From assembly GCA_949825025.1 (NCBI GenBank), contig OX463785.1:18167971-18231970 (forward strand): a stretch of 64,000 nt of DNA, read 5' to 3'. The position numbers were made by a program, and so were the translations under genes. This document shows positions 23,312 through 35,716 of this stretch, one piece after another. Below the pieces are notes generated by a model. That model had not been told where the DNA came from and did not search any database. It was given only the letters and a program-made list of their open reading frames with translations. The DNA comes from Siphlonurus alternatus. Its lineage: Eukaryota > Arthropoda > Insecta > Ephemeroptera > Siphlonuridae. Numbering within the stretch: the stretch's first letter is position 1; each line of letters begins with the position of its first letter.

Positions 23312-24530
23312 CCTGAAACGTTAGCATTACATTTACTACGTTTACATGACAGTGTTTAATACGTATTCGTTGACGACGGATAATGTTATTCTTATGAGGC
23401 GTCATCAACAGATCCGTATTAAACACCGTCATGTGAATGTATATATTATGGACCCACTTATGTAATATATTTCAGTAAATAAACAAGACCAGCCTGAAAG
23501 TAACGTGATTTTAAATAAGTTAATAGATAGTAATTAAGACTGGGAGATGCATGCCTGAAAAATCAGATAATTGTAATTTTTGAAAAATAATTTTAAAACA
23601 TATTATAAAATATTTTTTTTATTCTATTCTCTAAAATTGAGCTTTGACGCCTTTTCAATATTTGAAATGATCGTATCCATCTGCTTAAAATTACATACGT
23701 TTTTAATTGCAACGGCGAGTCACGGTCGTCAAGAGGGGCTAATTTGTTTAGGTAATTTAATTGATTCCATTAATAATGTTATTATATAAATATTAATATA
23801 ATATAAAAAGCGTACTACAAATAAAATTAATATATAATTTTATATTTATAATATATTTTAAATAAATTTTATATTTATATTATTAATAATAATTTTTAAT
23901 TTAATAATAAATTATTTCATAATAAACAATATAATAGTTATAATTCACTCACCATTATCCTTAATAAATTTAAATACTAAATTTCTTATTCATATCGAAA
24001 ATTGTGTTGTATTGATGGAGGGAAGGAGGAAAAAATTGTCATTAAGCATGAAAGAGAAAATTGTCACCAAAATTTATTAAATTCCAACCCATTTACGTTT
24101 CAAGTCTTCATACTTTCCATTTAAGATTTTTTAACTCTTACTACGTACAACTTGAGGATATTATCTCTGGTATCACAATTATATTTTTTTAGCACACTAT
24201 TCGCGAACGCAACCAAATTCAGCCCTCTAGCGGCCAAAAGTGTGAACTACTAGAATGCGGCTAGCTGTTCATAACAGTATAGGAACAACATACCATTCCT
24301 GAGTTAATTTACGTGATTATATAATATTATCCACTTGCAAATTTTTAATTATCATAATAAAGTTAAATATTAGTCTTAATAAATAAAATAACAGATAAAT
24401 GTGACCATACACCGTGTCATTTGCTTTAAATAGAGTCTTGCGCGCCGCGCGTGGTATATATGCAAATATGTATATGTCGATCAATATGATATTAAATTAT
24501 TGTTAATTTTTCTTACTGATTGGGATAAAA
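23312..24530. other. Upstream flank of the NimA-like gene; no gene seen
   Basis: AT-rich sequence beyond the first coding exon. A TTTCAG acceptor at 23313 says the true promoter and 5'UTR exon lie somewhere upstream on the minus strand, but I cannot place them. A small CG-richer patch at 24205-24260 is the only compositional feature. Confidence 0.4.
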
Positions 24531-26590
24531 TTATGAAATTAATTTTCAAGGTGTAATCGACCCTCCTAAAAACTTGGAAATAATTTTAGATTTTCTCCCC
24601 GACGCACCCCTGAGGGGGTGGAGAACTACCCCGAAAAACAAATTTCCTTACAAATTGTGCTAAAATTATGAAATTAATTTTCTAGAAGCAATCGACCCTA
24701 CTGAACTCGGAAATAATTTTAGATTTTCTCCCCGACGCACCCCTGAGGGTGGAAAACTACCCCGAAAAACAATTTTCCTTTAAAATTGTGCTAAAATTAT
24801 GAAATTAATTTTCAAGGGGTAATCGACCTTCCTGAACTCGGAAATAATTTTAGATTTTCTCCCCGACGCACCCCTGAGGGTGGAGAACTACCCCGAAAAT
24901 CAATTTTCCTTAAAAATTGGGCTAAAATTATGAAATTAATTTTCAAGGGGTAATCGACCCTACTGAAGTCGGAAATAATTTTAAATTTTCTCCCTGACGC
25001 ACCCCTGAGGGTGGAGACCTACCCCTAAAATCCATTTTCCTTAAAAATTGTGCTAAAATAAAACAATTAAATTTTCAAGTGTTTATTAACCCCTCTGAAA
25101 CTCGGAAATAAATTTAGACTTTTTCGCCGACGCAACCCTGAGGGTCAACGGCTACCCACCATATCCTTCTTTCTTAATAATCGAGTTGAAATTGTGAATT
25201 AAATTTTTATTCGGGATTTATCGAAATTTTTCAGAGAAAAATAAGTATCCCAGACTCACTTCTTCACTTGCAGTATGATGATGGTTTCACTCAATGTGTT
25301 CAGCACCGTTAATTGGCGTGATGGCACATGTTGGTCCGCTCAACGAGGCTATGTGTGTAGGTGCATGGCCTCTAACATCTGACAATGAGTTGTGACCAAT
25401 TCCATGCAACGTCTTATCTCCACTTTCTGTTCGTCAATTGGTCTCAAATCTCTTCTTGTAAACCTTTTGCTTCAGAAAGAGATTTGAGACCATTGACGAG
25501 CTGAAAGTGATAGACGTTATGTGGAATTGATGGTCACACCTCAGTTGTTAATTAAAGTCACACATAGCCTCATTGTGCAAAGTGCAGACCCCAACATGAG
25601 CCTTCACGCCATGTAATTATTATAACGGTGGACATCCATCATCACACTGCAAGTAAAGAGGCGAGTCTGATATATTTTTTTTTCTATGAAAAATTACGAT
25701 AAATCCCAAAAAAAATTTAATTCACAATTTCAACTCGATTATTAAGAAAGAAGGATATGGTGGGTAGCCGTTTACCCTCAGGGTTGCGTCGGAGAGAAAA
25801 TCTAAAATTATTTCCGACTTCAGTAGGGTCGATTACCCCTTGAAAATTAATTTCATAATTCTAGCATATTTTTTAAGGAAAATTGATTTTCGGGGTAGTT
25901 TTCCACCCTCAGGGGTGCGTCGGGAAGAAAATTTAAAATTATTTCCGAGTTCAGGAGGGTCAATTACCTCTTGAAAATTAATTTCATAATTTTAACACAA
26001 TTTTTAAGGAAAGTGGATTTTAGGGGTAGGTCTCCACCCTCAGGGGTGCGTCAGGGAGAAAATTTAAAATTATTTCCGACTTCAGTAGGGTCGATTAACC
26101 CTTGAAAATTAATTTCATAATTTTAGCACAATTTTTAAGGAAAGTGGATTTTAGGGGTAGTTCTCCACCCTCAGGGGTGCGTCGGGGAGAAAATTTAAAA
26201 TTAGTTCCGAGTTCAGGAGGGTCAATTACCTCTTGAAAATTAATTTCATAATTTTAGCACAATTTTTAAGGAAAGTGGATTTTAGGGGTAGGTTTTCACC
26301 CTCAGGGGTGCGTCAGGGAGAAAATATAATATTTTTTTCTAATTTAGGAAGGTCGATTACCCCTTGAAAATTAATTTCATAATTTTAGCACAATTTTTAA
26401 GGAAAGTGGATTTTAGGGGTAGTTCTCCACCCTCAGGGGTGCGTCGGGGAGAAAATCTAAAATTATTTCCTAGTTTAGGAGGGTCGATTACCCCTTGAAA
26501 ATTAAGTTTTATAATTTTAGCTCGTTTATTAAAAAAGTGGAAAATACTAATAGGTCTGAATAACGGGGTACTCCAGGGGTGTGCGTGGTA
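24531..26590. mobile_element. Foldback (FB/TU-type) transposon with 131-bp tandem-repeat arms
   Basis: Left arm: about 4.5 direct units of 131-134 bp (anchor TTATGAAATTAATTTTC at about 24531, 24665, 24797, 24928, and a decayed unit near 25055). Right arm: six inverted units spaced 131 bp (anchor TTTCATAATT at 25851, 25982, 26113, 26244, 26375, about 26507) plus a decayed outer unit to about 26590. Each unit carries GACGCACCCCTGAGGGTGG. Between them is an inverted inner domain (25200-25700) meeting near 25465 at GAGATTTGAGACCA.TTGACGA. Long inverted repeats with an outer tandem-repeat domain and an inner unique domain are the hallmark of FB/TU foldback transposons. No transposase gene is present. 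Confidence 0.85.
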
Positions 26591-26944
26591 GAAGTGGTGC
26601 CACGGGGGTGTGGTAATGAATCTGTGTTAATTAATTATTTCAGAGGTGTAAATTAATTACCTATTGTATGAAATTTTCTCCATAAAATTCTTATAAATTT
26701 TCAAATTGTTACATCTCGGTCATATTCATTGGAAAAACTTTTCGTATTTCCTATGGGCCGGGGAAAAAAAAACACCCCTGAAAAGGCTGAAAGGGGTGTG
26801 ATTGGCTCCAATGATATTGAAAAGCCACTGAATTTAATTTGACAGCTGGTGCGTCAAATTTTACGTTTGTATGTAAGCTTCTAATCGCACATTATCAAAT
26901 TATTAACCTGCTTTTCATACTCCATATTTCTTTCGAGCCGCATT

Positions 26945-26995
26945 ACGTCCGCCATTTTGTGACGTCATCACTCTGCAGACAGCGCCGCCATCGGT
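26945..26995. promoter_or_regulatory. YY1 / CRE-like promoter motif pair
   Basis: CCGCCATTTTGTGACGTCATC (26949-26969; YY1-like CGCCATTTT followed by CRE TGACGTCA) and GCGCCGCCATCGG (26982-26994). Such pairs mark TATA-less promoters in animals. No exon was found nearby on either strand. Confidence 0.3.
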
Positions 26996-27209
26996 CATTT
27001 CGTTCGAGAATAATTATAAGTTCTATAACTCCTGCACATGCAGGACAGTTCATGTATTTCTCATTAGATCTTGATATCATGTATAAAAAGCATGACAGCT
27101 GCTGACAGTATAATATCTTCGCTGAATCACCACCACCCGCTGTTTACGTTCATGTCTAGTGCTCCTCTCATGTAGGAGATTGTCGAGTTGGCAGCATCCA
27201 ACGATTATA

Positions 27210-27356
27210 AGGCCTGTTCGTAAATCCTGCTCGGAGTAATCTAAACAGGGTCTTCTTGGGTTTACGAACAAAATCTGTGACGTCATTTGCACTGCCTACC
27301 CCACCCTTTGATCTGGTAGAGACAAGGTGTACTCCAAGTAGGGTTTACGGACAGAC
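27210..27356. repeat. Diverged hairpin MITE, AGGCCTGTTCG family (copy 2)
   Basis: Begins GGCCTGTTCGTAAATCCTGC and ends GGGTTTACGGACAGACTT, matching the tips of 4231-4351 in inverted form. The interior differs, including an extra internal GGGTTTACGAACA copy at about 27260. Confidence 0.6.
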
Positions 27357-27359
27357 TTG

Positions 27360-30100
27360 TATACTACCCAGTAAACACGGTGTTAAAAATGTTTTGGACC
27401 GGCACTTTTGATTGTTCGCACAGTTCTGGCCCAACATTCCCAACACTGGACCGACAGAAAACAGAAAACACTGGTCATGGAAGATGATCTAACTTTCAAA
27501 CCAGTTGCTTTTGCCGGCAATGCAATGCCATATCGGATCCCTGGTACGTCATGACTTTGAGTAGGTGCATTTGATTGGCTAACCTAACAAAGGTGCCGCT
27601 TTAGCCACCAGCGCTCAAGTCCACGACTCATTTGGCGGACTTTCCCGAAGTTTAACGAAAATTGTCGAATATTGAGGTTCCTGAATTCGACGTCCTATAG
27701 CCATCCTCAAGTTCATAATCGTTGGGCAGCATCGCATGTTCCTTGCTCGCAAACTAGATTATTTTGTTTTACTAATTGCTTGAACAGATAATTTACTTAC
27801 ATAAATATATAATATGTTGTTAAAAAAATACCATTTAATATAATTAATTTTTTTAATATTATAACCTGCAGTTTTAGTCATCATTAAGAGCTTACTTTGC
27901 AATTTGAAATGAAAATTTTCAGGTTTACAAAATTTAATAGAATAATAAAATAAATCACCTATTGTATACGTAAATTGTAAAATTAAAAAAAAGTGCTTTC
28001 CATGCTTTAAATATAATTTTTTATTCAAGCACTGGTTTTGATTGCACAAGTACAGTATGGATAACGCCAATTTTAAATAAATTTGTAACATATACCAATA
28101 AAAAAAAATCAAAACGTTTAACTATTGAGACTTATGTATATAATTATACGTAGAATTTTAAGATGTATTTTAAATTAAAAAATATAGAGAGAAAAGGCAT
28201 GATTTAGATATAAAATTAGCTTGTTTTTTGAAAATACTCCCTTATATCAATTTCATCAATGGAACTTGAAAATATAACTAGAAGCAAAGCAAACTAACAA
28301 TATTTTATTAATTTTCTCATTGGGTATTTTACGTTCACCAGACAGTAGACAATATAAGAGAGGTTATTAAAATAGTGATGTCATCAGATAGAATTAACAT
28401 TGCTATACAAGTCTCCCCCTCTTTGCTTTAGTCCCTTCATAATATAATAAGAATTGCTTTACTGTAGTAATATCGTAATAAGTTCTCCTACAATATGCCA
28501 TAACATGTACACCTGCAAAACACTGAAACCTACTCTCAATTTGCTAATAATAGGCGTGAAAAAAGAGCTGAAATTGATCCAAGCTTCTATAATTGTGATG
28601 CGTATTTAATAGTGAAGTATGGAAGCAACCTCAATATAAAAACAGATATGTAATGACTCGATTGGGAGTTCATGACTTTCACCATCTCATATGTTACAAT
28701 AAGTCTTATCACAAACCAAATGGAAATTGTATATGTAATCTCTGTAATGAAGTGTTTTCTTTACCACATCATCCATTGTCAAGCCAGAACAAAATCTATA
28801 GTGCAATATGTGCACAAAGTGGAGAAAACTATTATCAATTAATATTGTGCACTTGGTATTGTTATTTACTTAATTACTTATGATTATCAAATTATGTATA
28901 GTATGTAAGCACTATTACTGTATCTTAGGTGCAAATGCACTATGTACACCACTGGTGTTTAATAAAAAAATTAATATTATTATAACATGTACACATGAAC
29001 ATGTACAAGTAAATTTGATTTGTTTAAGTTTATTGTTCCTTATTATAAAATTCTTTTTCTATTAAATTTCATTTATAAATATTTCGTTAGTAATTCCCAT
29101 TAAAAAATATTTTTACAGTAGTTACTAAAATAAAATTAAATGAAAATATTGCCGATTATAATATTTATTGTTAAAATAATCATTCATAATATAGCAGTAT
29201 GAAGTACAATTTACATTTTGAAATGCTGACAAATGCACTATATCAAAATCCCTGCTTGAATTACCATCAAGTAGCATTTGAAATTATGAAGTACTTTATG
29301 CAAATGTGACGTACGTACAAAAGACGTAGCTCTTGAATACAACAATACATCGCTCTGAAGTGTATGACAAAAATGATCTAGATTTTCATTGTAATATCCA
29401 AAGAATTAGCTTGCAAATTATATTTTGTGAAAATTGCATGATATTACATTATAATTAAATTAATCAGTTTGTATTAATTAAGCGACTGGATATTTCATAC
29501 CAAAATATTTTCAATTTTTCGAGAATTTCAAGTCATGAATAAATATTTTTATATCGCATTAATTTTTAATAATAACATTTCTTGTAATTAATATGTTCAA
29601 AATTTATGTATTGCATTTAATTATGAAATTAATTTCAATTTATGAATTTTATGTTTGTTAAACTATATTTGTAAAAAATAAAATATATAAATAATAAAAA
29701 TTAATATTATTTGTGCTAAAAAAGAAACTAAATTAATAATAAAAAAAAAACTTTTTAATTGTTTCTTATATAGTTATAATAAATACCACGATAAGCAACG
29801 AAAAGATACACAAAATAAATTTTGAATTACCAGATATAATTATTCCAATGTATTTCTTAAACAAATTGTTGTCTATATCCATGCATATATTATATAAATA
29901 TTATATACATTTATCATATTCTTTGAAGTGTGGTTTTATTAAAATAATTTAAAATTAATAAATGCGCCATTAAATAGATCCTCATTCTATAAACATCATA
30001 CAAAACGCATGCAAGTATTTTTCACGAGAAATCATTCCCCCAGCTTGCAAGCACGACAACGATGTGATACTGTCACAAAGATGTCACCATCAGCAGCCAC
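27360..30100. other. Gene desert
   Basis: No exon or RNA gene that I can support. Frames at 28653-28883 and 28880-29065 (plus) have AT-driven composition, no start context and no splice partners. A LINE-type tail at 28019-28075 is the only repeat recognised. Confidence 0.5.
28019..28075 (-). mobile_element. 3' tail of a non-LTR retrotransposon family (copy 1)
   Basis: Read on the minus strand it ends ATACTGTACTTGTGCAATC..CCAGTGCTTGAATAAAAA, matching the tails at 48712-48770 and 52752-52810. A shared 3' end closing in AATAAA-like A/T repeats in three dispersed, same-strand copies fits 5'-truncated LINEs. This copy is the most diverged. Confidence 0.35.
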
Positions 30101-30116
30101 AGAGAATGATAGTCAT

Positions 30117-30728
30117 ATTAATTCTACATTCCCACTGGAAGTAGAAAAATTGAATTGATTTTAGCTCTAATGTTTAGGAAATTAAATTATCATTCATATA
30201 ATAATTAATTTCTCAATATAATATTGTTATTTGATAACTTAATAGATATTACATGAATATAAAATGTCAAACAGAATAGGAAGATCTCAAAATTATAAAT
30301 AAAAAGACATGCATGCAATTAGGAGAGCTTTTCATTTCTTGTTCCTCTAAATTTAGTTCGTATATTGATTTGTATAAAAAAATGTGTATCAGATTTGTTG
30401 CTAATAAAATCAACTTTCATAATCTAAAAAAAAAAAAAAAAAAAAAAAATATTGATTTAAAATTTAAACTGAGATTATAAATCATTTTAATATGAAAAAA
30501 AGCTAAAAAAATAAGTGCAACAGCACAAATTATTCATATTTCTTTGATTATAAACAAATTAGCAGTCACCTCGGTGAAATAAAAAAGTCGCATCGAAATG
30601 AAGTTGCTCGTTATAATTTTGTATATTCTTTGTATTATTGTATGATAAGTGAAATAAATGAAACTTGCAATAAAAATAAACACAGTTTGCTCGCTTCCGA
30701 CGGAGATTTTAATTCAATACGACTGTAG
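30117..30728. repeat. ACAGTCAAATTAATTT / GGAAGTAG family element (long, diverged)
   Basis: The left end TAGTCATATTAATTCTACATT leads to CCCACTGGAAGTAG; the right end GCTTCCGACGGAGATTTTAA leads to TACGACTGTA. These are the inverted ends of the family at 43735-43925. The interior of about 500 bp includes a 23-base poly(A) run and is non-coding. Treating the two ends as one element is an inference. Confidence 0.4.
30427..30449. repeat. Poly(A) tract
   Basis: A run of about 23 A in intergenic DNA. Confidence 0.9.
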
Positions 30729-30729
30729 C

Positions 30730-33500
30730 CACCATCAAGCAACGAGAAGAGATTCTGATAAACTGTCAGCTCCAATGTCATTTTCCTTGTTTAGAATTCC
30801 TGAGCGCTGACGGAGCGGGTGTATAATTTAATAAAATGATACTAACTTTCTTGCATTCTTCTATATGATAGGCGAGTCTATTGTTTTGAAACTAAGTGTA
30901 GACTACAACGCAGTATATGTGATGTCATAATCATGGGATATAATTCTAAACATGCTGAAGTAATTTCAATATTATATAGTTGCATTTTTTAATTATAGAC
31001 TCTATGAAATGAATGTAATAAATTTATAAATTTTTCTTATTTTCTCATTTAGTGATGCATATTTTACATTCCAAAAACTGAAAAAAACAGACTTTTTTCT
31101 TGCATTAATTTTTTTGAACGGTCCTATATATAATTAAATTTATATAATTTACACCTATATAATACTTAATATATATATTAAATATATATATTTACTTAAT
31201 ATATAATATATTATACTTAATATAATTATTGATCAATTACATAAAATTATTTTTTAATCAACATTAAAATTACTAATATTAGAGTATAATAACTTATTAT
31301 ACACTTATTGCGTCAGAAATTTTTCCTTTTCAGCCTTGTTAATCAGTTTAATCACCATGCCCGATAAGAATAAAAACATGGTGATCAATAAGGCTGCAAG
31401 TGGGAAATTTACCGAGGCGACGAGGGTATCTGAATACTATTCGAGTCAAAAGCTAAGTTCTTGGCATTACAAATATTTATAATTGCGTTTTTATTTGCAG
31501 GATTTTTTTTTTCGTAAATCCTGCATACTATAATTTTATAAATTATAATTGTATATTTGTTTATGTATTAAACTTTAACTTAGGAATTGAGTACATACAA
31601 TTGCGAACTCGTATATGGACTAATGAACAAAGATTTGAAATGAGTTACTTTGAAAAAAAAACAAAACAAAAAAACAGCTAGGTTTCTTATAACCAGAGAT
31701 TTTGTCATTTATTTAGGGTGGTTGGTTAGAATTTCTGTCTTCCTTCTTAAATCGTATAATAATATTTATATTTATACCAACTTGATGTAAATGGACAACC
31801 TTCATGATATTCTTTCTCTTTAATTTTGAGAATTTTAGAGGGCTAAAAAAAGATGAAAAAATTTAACAATACATAACTCAAGGTATTCAAATATGCAATA
31901 AAAAAATTCAGGAAAGTTTCCATTATGACGTCATGCAAATCTAAGGTAACTGCAGTATAGCTTGATATTATCCATCAAGCGTCGTTCAGTAAATTATAGA
32001 CTATATAACTTTTTATATAGCACTCGAGTGTGCGGGAACACAAAGGATGAATTAGCCACTTTAGGCAGACCGGAGACATGATCTTTAGCCTGACCTCATA
32101 TACACTACGGTTATATGTTACGTGTCTAATAGATATTTAAACTTAGGTACTTATACATTAGTTAGGATCATGTATATTAATAAGGTGGTTTAATAAAAGT
32201 AGATTGGAGGTTTTAGTATCTTGACATCGTTTTATAAAACATGGTTAATCAGAAGACATGTTATATCACTTATATCTTATTTTATAAAATACTCGTACGT
32301 ATTGTTTTAAAAATGATTTCAATATAGAATTCAATTGTTACAGTTGTCGCAATTATTTCGATTAATATGTTTAGTGTAGCCTGTACTAACAAATCCTTCT
32401 TAATTCAGATTATAATTTAAATTCGCATATCGCAAAATGGCATACTGGAAAAAAATTGTTCATTAGAAACGTTGAATAAAAACAAATATTTTAAAAATAA
32501 TTTTATAAATATAAACAAATAATAAATTATTGTTATTAATAAATTTATGTACAAATATTTATAATAAATTGTTCTTGTTTTATAATTAAAACATACTTAA
32601 AACTAAAATAAAAAATAGTAAAATTATAAACTTTTAAAAGAATATTGAAATAAAATTAAAATTTTATTATCAATATAACTACATTGCAATTAATTAAATA
32701 AATACAGTAACAATAAAATATTGCTTCTTTTACAAGATTTAACATTGAACTAAAATTATATGGAATTAATTTTATTTCATGTATCTGCTCTGAATTAAAA
32801 AAAAAAAAAAAAAAAATGCAGTTTTGCAGTCAGAGTACATTCATTTCGATAGTAATATTTCCTTCAATACATTGCCACATGGTTCTTCATTACATTTTTG
32901 TCGTTTCAATTATCATAAGAACCTTACATCATTTCAGAAGGTGGTAAAATTTATTTTTTTTATAATTAATACTATATATATGACAGGATATGCATACCAA
33001 ATAATTAATTATATATTGTATTTTTGAGTATATCAATAACGTTAATGGATCAAAAAATTATAAAATCAAAGGATCAAAGCATATTATATTAACTGCATAA
33101 TTTAGTTGAGCATAAATAAATACAAAATTCATGAAATCTTTGTGTGCACAATAAAAATTCTTTTTTATTTTGAGATAAGTTATTAGCATTGCAATTTTTT
33201 TCTTACATACAACCAAACTACATATAGACAACTCTCTTTCGCGATAAATTTAATTTATTGAAATTGCTCCTATCAGAAATTACAATATTTAACGTCTTTT
33301 CCTATACTTGCATGTTAAATATTTGCATGACTATGACGTCACAGCGTTCTTACCCTTGATTTTAAGGGTGTTAAGGGACTCCAAAAAACGTAAAACGTTT
33401 TGACAGTACATAACTCAAGTTGCTCTATCAAAATATGCAATGAAAATGTCATTCTAGTTTTCCAATATATTCCGACGGTCTCATTACATTTACTAACCTT
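30730..33500. other. Gene desert with low-complexity sequence
   Basis: AT-rich intergenic DNA with one small foldback element (31310-31422) and poly(A) near 32799-32816. A plus-strand frame at 32824-33027 has no support beyond being open. Nothing else recognised. Confidence 0.5.
31310..31422. repeat. Small foldback element, GTCACCTCGGAAAAT family (copy 1)
   Basis: Arms AAATTTTTCC..CAGCCTTGTTAATCA and GTGATCAATAAGGCTG..GGAAATTTACCGAGGCGAC. A related copy lies at 45561-45668, sharing the AGCCTTATTAATCACCATG arm and the CACCTCGG tip. Non-coding. Confidence 0.55.
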
Positions 33501-33530
33501 TATATGTTATCCCTGCGACATCCCGCTCTA

Positions 33531-33691
33531 TCAGTCAAGTCTGGTCCCCGCGATTGCTCCGTACACACTGCAGCAGTAGGCAAAGTCAAGAGCAACAGGA
33601 TGCGGGCTGATCTCGTTGTCGTCTTTGTCGTTCACAAAAAGTGGCAGCACAAAAAACATCATCAAACAAGTGGCTGACATTTGCAAGCAGT
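33531..33691 (-). CDS. Candidate exon: alternative last exon of the ACE gene or a small separate gene
   Basis: A GC-richer island in a long AT desert. On the minus strand, acceptor CTTGCAG (exon from 33691) opens a frame to TGA at 33531. From the internal ATG at 33680 it encodes 49 aa beginning MSATCLMMFFVLPLFV, a hydrophobic segment followed by NDKDDNEISPHPVALDFAYCC. Read from the acceptor, the open frame needs one base from the previous exon, exactly what ACE exon 12 (ending 37902, phase 1) leaves. It could thus be an alternative 3' exon placing a different C-terminus after VGWVY. A stand-alone secreted peptide or an unrelated exon is equally possible. I do not recognise the sequence. Confidence 0.35.
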
Positions 33692-35189
33692 CTGCAAGAT
33701 CATTAGATATAGAACCATATTGTATTTCAAGTACTTTAATATTAAGATGTCAAGTACAAAAAATTGTTTTTTTTTTTATTGGTATATAAATAAATATAAT
33801 ATTTTATTTTAAATATATTTTGTTTCATTTGATTTTTGAAAATAGTGTTTGATAAAAATATTTGTTTTGCAATTTTCACATATATTTTTAAATTTATTTT
33901 TATTAAAATAACAAAGTATGCATAACAATTATAATTGTATCATGTAACATTCTTTTTTTCTTGTGAACATTCAACAATTTATATTTTTTATTACATATCA
34001 TAATATAAATTCGATTACACGTTAAAACATCGTCAATCCTAACGTCAAACGTCAAACTATAAATTATAAATAAAAGCTCCCATGAAGTGATATGACATAA
34101 AATGAGGAAACAGTAATTTATAATACACCGTCGAATTTAACAATTGCAATATGTACCTGCCAATATAATTGTTTGTAGCAGTTTAATTAATAAACAAGAT
34201 AATGGTTACCTACCCATTGAGTTTCTTTAAAGTTTAAACAAATTTTGAAATTATAAAAAATATTAATTGGTTAAAAATTTATTAAAAGATTTAATAAATA
34301 AAATAATCATTTATTTTCAATGTACTGTAGTTTATAAATTTAATACTGTACATTCTTCACTTAAAATAACAGAGTACTTAGACAAAAAAAACATGCGGAA
34401 GATGGTGAAAAATAATTTACTTGTTTAAAAATAAATAGCATAATTAAACTTTGAGGATTAATATAGTAGTATTAAGTTTTAATTTTTTAACTTTAATGTA
34501 GAATATAATCTTTTTTTTTTTATTCATTATTATAGAATTCATAATACAATTTTAGAAAATTACAATTTTATAGTTTTGACCTCTATTAACTATTAATTAT
34601 TTTGTTACTGATTCCCAAAAACTAAATTTTATTTTTTGTATAACTCGTATATCTTCAGTAGCAAATAAGAATTAATAAGCATAAAAGACTCATTAATATG
34701 AATATTGCATGATAATAATAAGTTGTAAGCATCAATTTGTTGTAAAAGTATTATATTATATTCATGAGAGCTACAAATTGTTTACTCGTCAAATAAATAT
34801 TATCATACTGTGGTGTGACACAATTCCTAAGATGGAGTTTATTTTTTTGTGTTCGGTGACATCATAATATCTGCCACCATAAACAGCTCATAAACGAGGA
34901 GTGTTTACCACCAAATTGTAAGCTAAAGTTGCATGGTCATTAAAGGAGTGCAAGTAAATGTTTATGAATAAAAAACTGAAGCATGTAGCCTGGGAGAGAT
35001 GCAAAATAATATCATTTTTTTTGTATTGGGCATACAAGAAAACTAGAGTCAACGAATTTAAGCAAATTGTTATCCATAGAGTTACTCTATGAACAAAATT
35101 TATTAAAGGTCAATATATATTTTATTAAAACTATTAATTTAAGTCAGTAATAAGTTATTTAATAAGTAATATAATTCAGTAATAATTTA

Positions 35190-35531
35190 ATCTCACTGTC
35201 AGTTAACTTCGGAGTCAAAGGATATTTGTAAAGACGGAATCGAATGATAAAACTAATAATAATAAATATAAATAATTGAGAATGTTCTAAAACTTAATTA
35301 CTAATAGTTTAAGCAAATTCAGTCTTGCAGTTTTTTCACAACAGCTCCATTCCCAGTTTCCGTCCATAAGGCCAATGTTAAACTTCTACCTCAGTTTTCA
35401 CAAAACTGACAACAGATCATCAACTTCAAAATTTGTATGCCGTCTATTGATGGTGAGTTCACAATTCCCTGCATGTCTTGTTGAATTTAAGAGGGCTGAT
35501 TCCGAGTTCTCGATCAACTGAGTGATTCATT
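35190..35531. repeat. Inverted-terminal-repeat element (copy 2, opposite orientation)
   Basis: Homologous along its length to the complement of 11108-11438, including CAGTCTTGCAGTTTTTTCAC, GGCCAATGTTAAACTTC and CACCATCAATAGACGG-type words. Its ends are TCTCACTGTCAGTTAAC and AACTGAGTGATTCAT. It is somewhat diverged. Non-coding. Confidence 0.7.
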
Positions 35532-35630
35532 TTTGCAGATTTGCAATTTTTTTAAGAGCACTCTATATCCATTTTGTGACTTAAAATACAGTTCCCCATT
35601 GTTTTATAAGACCTGCTTGATGGCAATGTT

Positions 35631-35634
<4 letters not shown>

Positions 35635-35712
<78 letters not shown>
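35635..35712. repeat. (TA)n microsatellite, about 38 units
   Basis: An uninterrupted run of TA dinucleotides preceded by CACACA. It gives a spurious Tyr/Ile frame when translated. Confidence 0.95.

Positions 35713-35716
<4 letters not shown>

Noticed and set aside
24531..26590. CRISPR-like or satellite array
   Set aside because: 131-bp units without spacers, in two inverted blocks around an inner domain, in a eukaryote; fits a foldback transposon instead.
28653..29065. Two plus-strand frames (76 and 61 codons)
   Set aside because: AT-driven composition, no splice signals, no domain; expected by chance in this desert.
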